Below are positions 21,193-24,007 of a stretch of DNA of 24,007 bases, in pieces. The notes under the pieces were generated by a model. It made no database searches and had not been told where the DNA came from. It saw only the letters and a list, made by a program, of their open reading frames with translations. Source of the stretch: Caryophanales bacterium UBA5026 (GTDB lineage: Bacteria > Bacillota_I > Bacilli_A > RF39 > UBA660); the NCBI GenBank assembly GCA_002416285.1, contig DICM01000031.1:34997-59003 (forward strand), given 5' to 3'. Made by a program: the position numbers and the translations under genes. Each line of letters begins with the position of its first letter. The first letter of the stretch is position 1.

Positions 21193-22664
21193 ATGTTGTT
21201 ATATATGCTAGATACAGTTCTCATAATCAAACAGAAGCTTCAATTGAGGGACAATTAAAAGTTTGCTACGAATATGCAAAGCGAAACAACTATAACATTA
21301 TTGGGGAGTATATCGATAGAGCCATGACTGGGACTAATGATAATAGACCAGAATTCTTAAAAATGATAGAAGACAGTAATAGAAGGCATTTTAATGGCGT
21401 TTTAGTCTATCAGCTTGATCGCTTTGCTAGAAATAGGTATGATAGTGCCACTTATAAAAACAAGCTTAAAAAGAACGGAATAAGGGTGTTATCAGCCAGG
21501 GAAAACATATCAGAAGATGCTTCAGGTGTTTTAATGGAGTCTGTTCTTGAAGGAATGGCTGAATACTTCTCTGCCGAATTATCTCAAAAAGTTAAAAGGG
21601 GTATGGGAATAAATGCTAGTAAATATTTATATAATGGCGGAACTATTCCGCTCGGATTTAAAATAGATAGTGATAAAAAATATCAAATTGATGATGATAC
21701 ATCTGTAATAGTAAAGCAGATATTTGAAATGTATACTAACGGGGATTTGATGGCCGATATTATTAGATACTTAAATAATCATAATATTAAAACATCTACT
21801 GGTAATGAATTCAATAAGAACAGTATTAGAAATATACTCATAAATAAAAGATACATAGGAATTTATACATATAATGGCATTGATACTGCAAACGCTATAC
21901 CAAGAATTATTGATGATGAAACTTTTTATAAAGTTCAAGACATAATGTTAAAAAACAAAAAAGCTCCCGCTAGAGCAAGAGCTAAAAATGAATACTTATT
22001 AACAACAAAATTATTTTGTGGTCATTGTAAGGATATGATGACAGGATTTTCTGGGACATCAAAAACGGGCAGATTGTATAATTATTATACTTGTAGAAAT
22101 GCAAAAATTAAATTATGCGATAAAAAGAATGTTCAAAAGAATTATATTGAGGATCTAGTAGTTGATGAAGCACGAAAAGTATTAACAGATGAGAACATAT
22201 CAAAGATTGCTTATACAGTTGTAGAACTTGCGGAAAAAGAAAAGGATATGTCTAATCTAAAAAGATTAAATAAATTATTAAAAGATAACGAGAAACAAAG
22301 AAATAATCTATTTGAAAGTCTGAAGATCTGTGATATTGAAAATGTTAGAAAGTCTATTTTTGAAGAAATATCAAAAATGGACGTTCAACACAAAGAGATT
22401 GAAAATGAAATATTATTAGAAGAAACTCAATATGTTAAAGTGACAGTTCCTCAAGTTAAGTTCTTCTTAACTCATTTGAGAAATGGTAGCATTAATGATT
22501 TAAAATATAGAAAGATGCTAATTAATGTTTTGATTAACCAAATATATCTATACGACAGTAAAATTAATATCATATTTAATACTCAAGATAAGCCTGTAGA
22601 AATTGAGGTTTCATTACTAAATGATATGGAAAGTTCTTTTATGGCTTCGGAAGCTCTGCCATGA
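21189..22664 (+). CDS. Large serine recombinase 2 (integrase of the second element)
   Basis: 491 residues. Catalytic domain 2-140 with YARYSS (S10) and QLDRFARNR. The Recombinase domain is about 150-260 (NGGTIPLGFKI, SIRNILINKRYIG). A zinc ribbon has C277, C280, C302 and C310, then a coiled coil at about 335-410 (EKEKDMSNLKRLNKLLKDNEKQRNNL) and the C-terminal beta-rich end. All expected parts are present, so it should be active. It starts within the previous gene. Its gene end carries a GC-rich dyad and a terminator follows. Such genes usually lie next to an attachment site, so the element edge is probably close to 22665-22760. Confidence 0.94.
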   Translation: MNVVIYARYSSHNQTEASIEGQLKVCYEYAKRNNYNIIGEYIDRAMTGTNDNRPEFLKMIEDSNRRHFNGVLVYQLDRFARNRYDSATYKNKLKKNGIRVLSARENISEDASGVLMESVLEGMAEYFSAELSQKVKRGMGINASKYLYNGGTIPLGFKIDSDKKYQIDDDTSVIVKQIFEMYTNGDLMADIIRYLNNHNIKTSTGNEFNKNSIRNILINKRYIGIYTYNGIDTANAIPRIIDDETFYKVQDIMLKNKKAPARARAKNEYLLTTKLFCGHCKDMMTGFSGTSKTGRLYNYYTCRNAKIKLCDKKNVQKNYIEDLVVDEARKVLTDENISKIAYTVVELAEKEKDMSNLKRLNKLLKDNEKQRNNLFESLKICDIENVRKSIFEEISKMDVQHKEIENEILLEETQYVKVTVPQVKFFLTHLRNGSINDLKYRKMLINVLINQIYLYDSKINIIFNTQDKPVEIEVSLLNDMESSFMASEALP

Positions 22665-22671
22665 AAATAAC

Positions 22672-22707
22672 ACGTTTTTTCTTTGTTTATAAGGAAAAAC
22701 GTTTTTT
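22672..22707 (+). terminator. Terminator after recombinase 2
   Basis: ACGTTTTTTCTT pairs with AAGGAAAAACGT (one G-U), followed by TTTTT. Confidence 0.75.
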
Positions 22708-22831
22708 AATTATAATTTATATTTAGTTGTAATAAAAAAGAGCTTTAGAACTGATTCGAGAAAAATCTACACGAAATAAAAAAAGGTGTAGATTTTTTGT
22801 ATGATAAAATAATATAAAGGAGGATTATTTT

Positions 22832-23155
22832 ATGGCAAGAGAATATAGAAGTTTTTCAAGAGAGGATAAAATCAAGGCAGTTAAACTGGTTTTAATAGAT
22901 AAAAAATCTCAAATGGAAGTGGAAAGATTAGTGATAGGGAAAAAGAAATGTACGGGTACTCTTAATAGATGGATTAGAGAATATATTCAGGAAGGCGAAG
23001 ATAATTGTTTTAAAAAGAAGAAAGGCTTAAAAAAAGTTGAGCTAACAGAAGATAACGTGAGATATGAAATCTTAAAAAAATTCAACGCCTTCCTGAAAAA
23101 GGAAATACATACAAATTCAAATTCATCGAAATGTACAAAGAAAAGTATCCGATAA
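22832..23155 (+). CDS. IS3-family transposase OrfA (HTH)
   Basis: 107 residues; AAAGGAGG precedes ATG 22832. The N-terminus (SREDKIKAVKLVLIDKKSQMEVERLV, GTLNRWIREYIQEG) is a transposase_8-type helix-turn-helix that binds the IS ends. Its last 18 residues are probably not used in the fusion protein: they lie after the frameshift window at 23095-23101. Alone, OrfA usually represses transposition. Confidence 0.82.
   Translation: MAREYRSFSREDKIKAVKLVLIDKKSQMEVERLVIGKKKCTGTLNRWIREYIQEGEDNCFKKKKGLKKVELTEDNVRYEILKKFNAFLKKEIHTNSNSSKCTKKSIR
23093..23101 (+). promoter_or_regulatory. Predicted -1 frameshift site of the IS3 element
   Basis: CTG AAA AAG, read in the orfA frame, followed by GGA in the orfB frame. 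Slipping back one base on the A run joins AFLKK to GNTYKFKFIEMYK, a normal OrfAB junction. Confidence 0.6.
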
Positions 23156-23982
23156 AAATCATATGTGAAGAATTAGAACTATCAAGAGATTCGTATTATA
23201 AATGGAAAAGAAAGAATAATAGAAAAAATAAATACCAAATAAATCATGAAAAACTAATTCCATTCATCATTAAATACTATAAATTATCAAATGGTACTGC
23301 CGGTTATAGACAGATAAGAGATCAAATAAATACCCAAGAAAATTTTTTGATATCTGATTATATGGCCTATATTTTAAAATGTAAAACACTTAATTTACCA
23401 GAAATAAGAAAAAAGAAAAAGAAAGGAAAATATACGATTCAAAACCATGAAACGGAAGTAAAATATGTTTATAATAATCTAGCAGAAAACATAGAAATCA
23501 GTAATATAAATCAAGTCTTATCTACAGATACAACAGAGATTAAACTTGAAGAAGGCGGAAAACAAAATGTTTCATTTATTATTGACACTTATAATACGGA
23601 AATCTTAGTAAGTTGTATTTCAAAAAATCTTGATAGTAATTTTATAGAATTAAACCTTAATCTTTTAGATAATGTAGCTTATAATTTGGATAACATAATA
23701 TTACATTCCGATAGAGGTGGAATGTACAAAAGTGGGATATATAAAACAAAAACCACTGATATGAATCTTATCCCAAGTATGTCAGCACCTTATACATGCA
23801 CACATAATCCTTGGATAGAAACTATCAATGGTCAATTTAAAGATTTCATTAAGAACCATTACCCAAGAAATCTTAATGAACTACAAATTGCATTAAAACA
23901 ATTTGTATACTATAATAATAACATAAAAATCAAAAGAAAACTAAAAACAACATCGATAAATTATCGACGTTGTAATAGTTAG
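23131..23982 (+). CDS. IS3-family transposase OrfB (DDE integrase domain)
   Basis: 283 residues from ATG 23131, in the -1 frame relative to OrfA; the natural product is probably an OrfAB fusion. HTH_21 region first (EKYPIKIICEELELSRDSYYKWK), then rve core with STDTTEIKL (first D), LHSDRGGMY (second D) and NPWIETINGQFK (E). The last motif is usually DNAxxES, so the N-P-W-I-E version is a variant. No stop codon or frameshift breaks the frame, so the element could be active. Confidence 0.88.
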   Translation: MYKEKYPIKIICEELELSRDSYYKWKRKNNRKNKYQINHEKLIPFIIKYYKLSNGTAGYRQIRDQINTQENFLISDYMAYILKCKTLNLPEIRKKKKKGKYTIQNHETEVKYVYNNLAENIEISNINQVLSTDTTEIKLEEGGKQNVSFIIDTYNTEILVSCISKNLDSNFIELNLNLLDNVAYNLDNIILHSDRGGMYKSGIYKTKTTDMNLIPSMSAPYTCTHNPWIETINGQFKDFIKNHYPRNLNELQIALKQFVYYNNNIKIKRKLKTTSINYRRCNS

Positions 23983-24007
23983 AACGAGAGTGTAAAAAAT
24001 TCTGTGT

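Larger units (their letters stand above)
22762..24007 (+). mobile_element. IS3-family insertion sequence (right end at or beyond window)
   Basis: Two overlapping reading frames, an HTH orfA and a DDE orfB, in the IS3 layout. A perfect stem AAAATCTACAC/GTGTAGATTTT (22762-22772, 22786-22796) with a T tail near the left end would block outside transcription. The terminal inverted repeats were not defined. The last bases, read in reverse as ACACAGAATTTTTTACAC, partly resemble the left-end GTGTAGATTTTTTG, so the right end may lie just at the window edge. Confidence 0.75.

Overview
The window comes from a low-GC, endospore-forming Firmicute using the standard bacterial code (TGA is a real stop, for example at 7801-7803 and 21190-21192). 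The species cannot be named from sequence alone; a Bacilli/Erysipelotrichia-type genome such as Turicibacter would fit but is unproven. The evidence for a spore former is cwlD and cwlJ in the first 4.5 kb, with strong Shine-Dalgarno sequences and U-tailed terminators throughout.

Layout. (1) 1-4600 looks like stable chromosome: cwlD, an Abi_2-family HEPN protein, a membrane HtrA-type protease, a small unknown protein, a two-LysM protein and convergent cwlJ. (2) 4560-4931 is a tRNA-Trp locus broken by past integration: a promoter plus the 5' half of tRNA-Trp (4624-4662), about 190 bp of foreign DNA, then a complete tRNA-Trp (4855-4931). (3) 5035-13325 is AT-rich mobile DNA: a two-gene operon with an HUH-type Rep/relaxase-like protein, an XRE repressor divergent from a predicted PD-(D/E)XK nuclease, a DUF6508-like small protein, an ApeA-like HEPN protein followed 43 bp later by a stand-alone tRNA-Phe, a small serine resolvase, and a recombinase operon in which a catalytically degenerate resolvase-domain protein overlaps an intact large serine recombinase. 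(4) 13548-18721 is a defence block: a DUF3644 HEPN protein with a structured antisense small RNA at its 3' end, a KAP-type P-loop NTPase, and a type II restriction-modification pair of the ApaLI type. (5) 18770-22664 resembles a phage-satellite or prophage-remnant module: terminase small subunit, an AT-rich repeat region, small DNA-binding proteins, then a divergent operon of a zinc-binding protein coupled to a second large serine recombinase. (6) 22760-24007 is an IS3-family insertion sequence with overlapping orfA/orfB; its right end is at or beyond the window edge.

How it fits together: at least two integrative elements (one per large serine recombinase) and an older tRNA-targeting event appear stacked at one chromosomal hot spot, carrying anti-phage cargo. 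Three unrelated HEPN RNase-like proteins (Rx4H motifs) occur within 15 kb. The best candidates for undescribed biology are the DUF3644 gene with its compact, promoter- and terminator-bounded antisense RNA, the ApeA-like nuclease with an adjacent tRNA, and the catalytically dead recombinase partner of the first large serine recombinase. Element boundaries other than the tRNA-Trp junction could not be fixed by eye.
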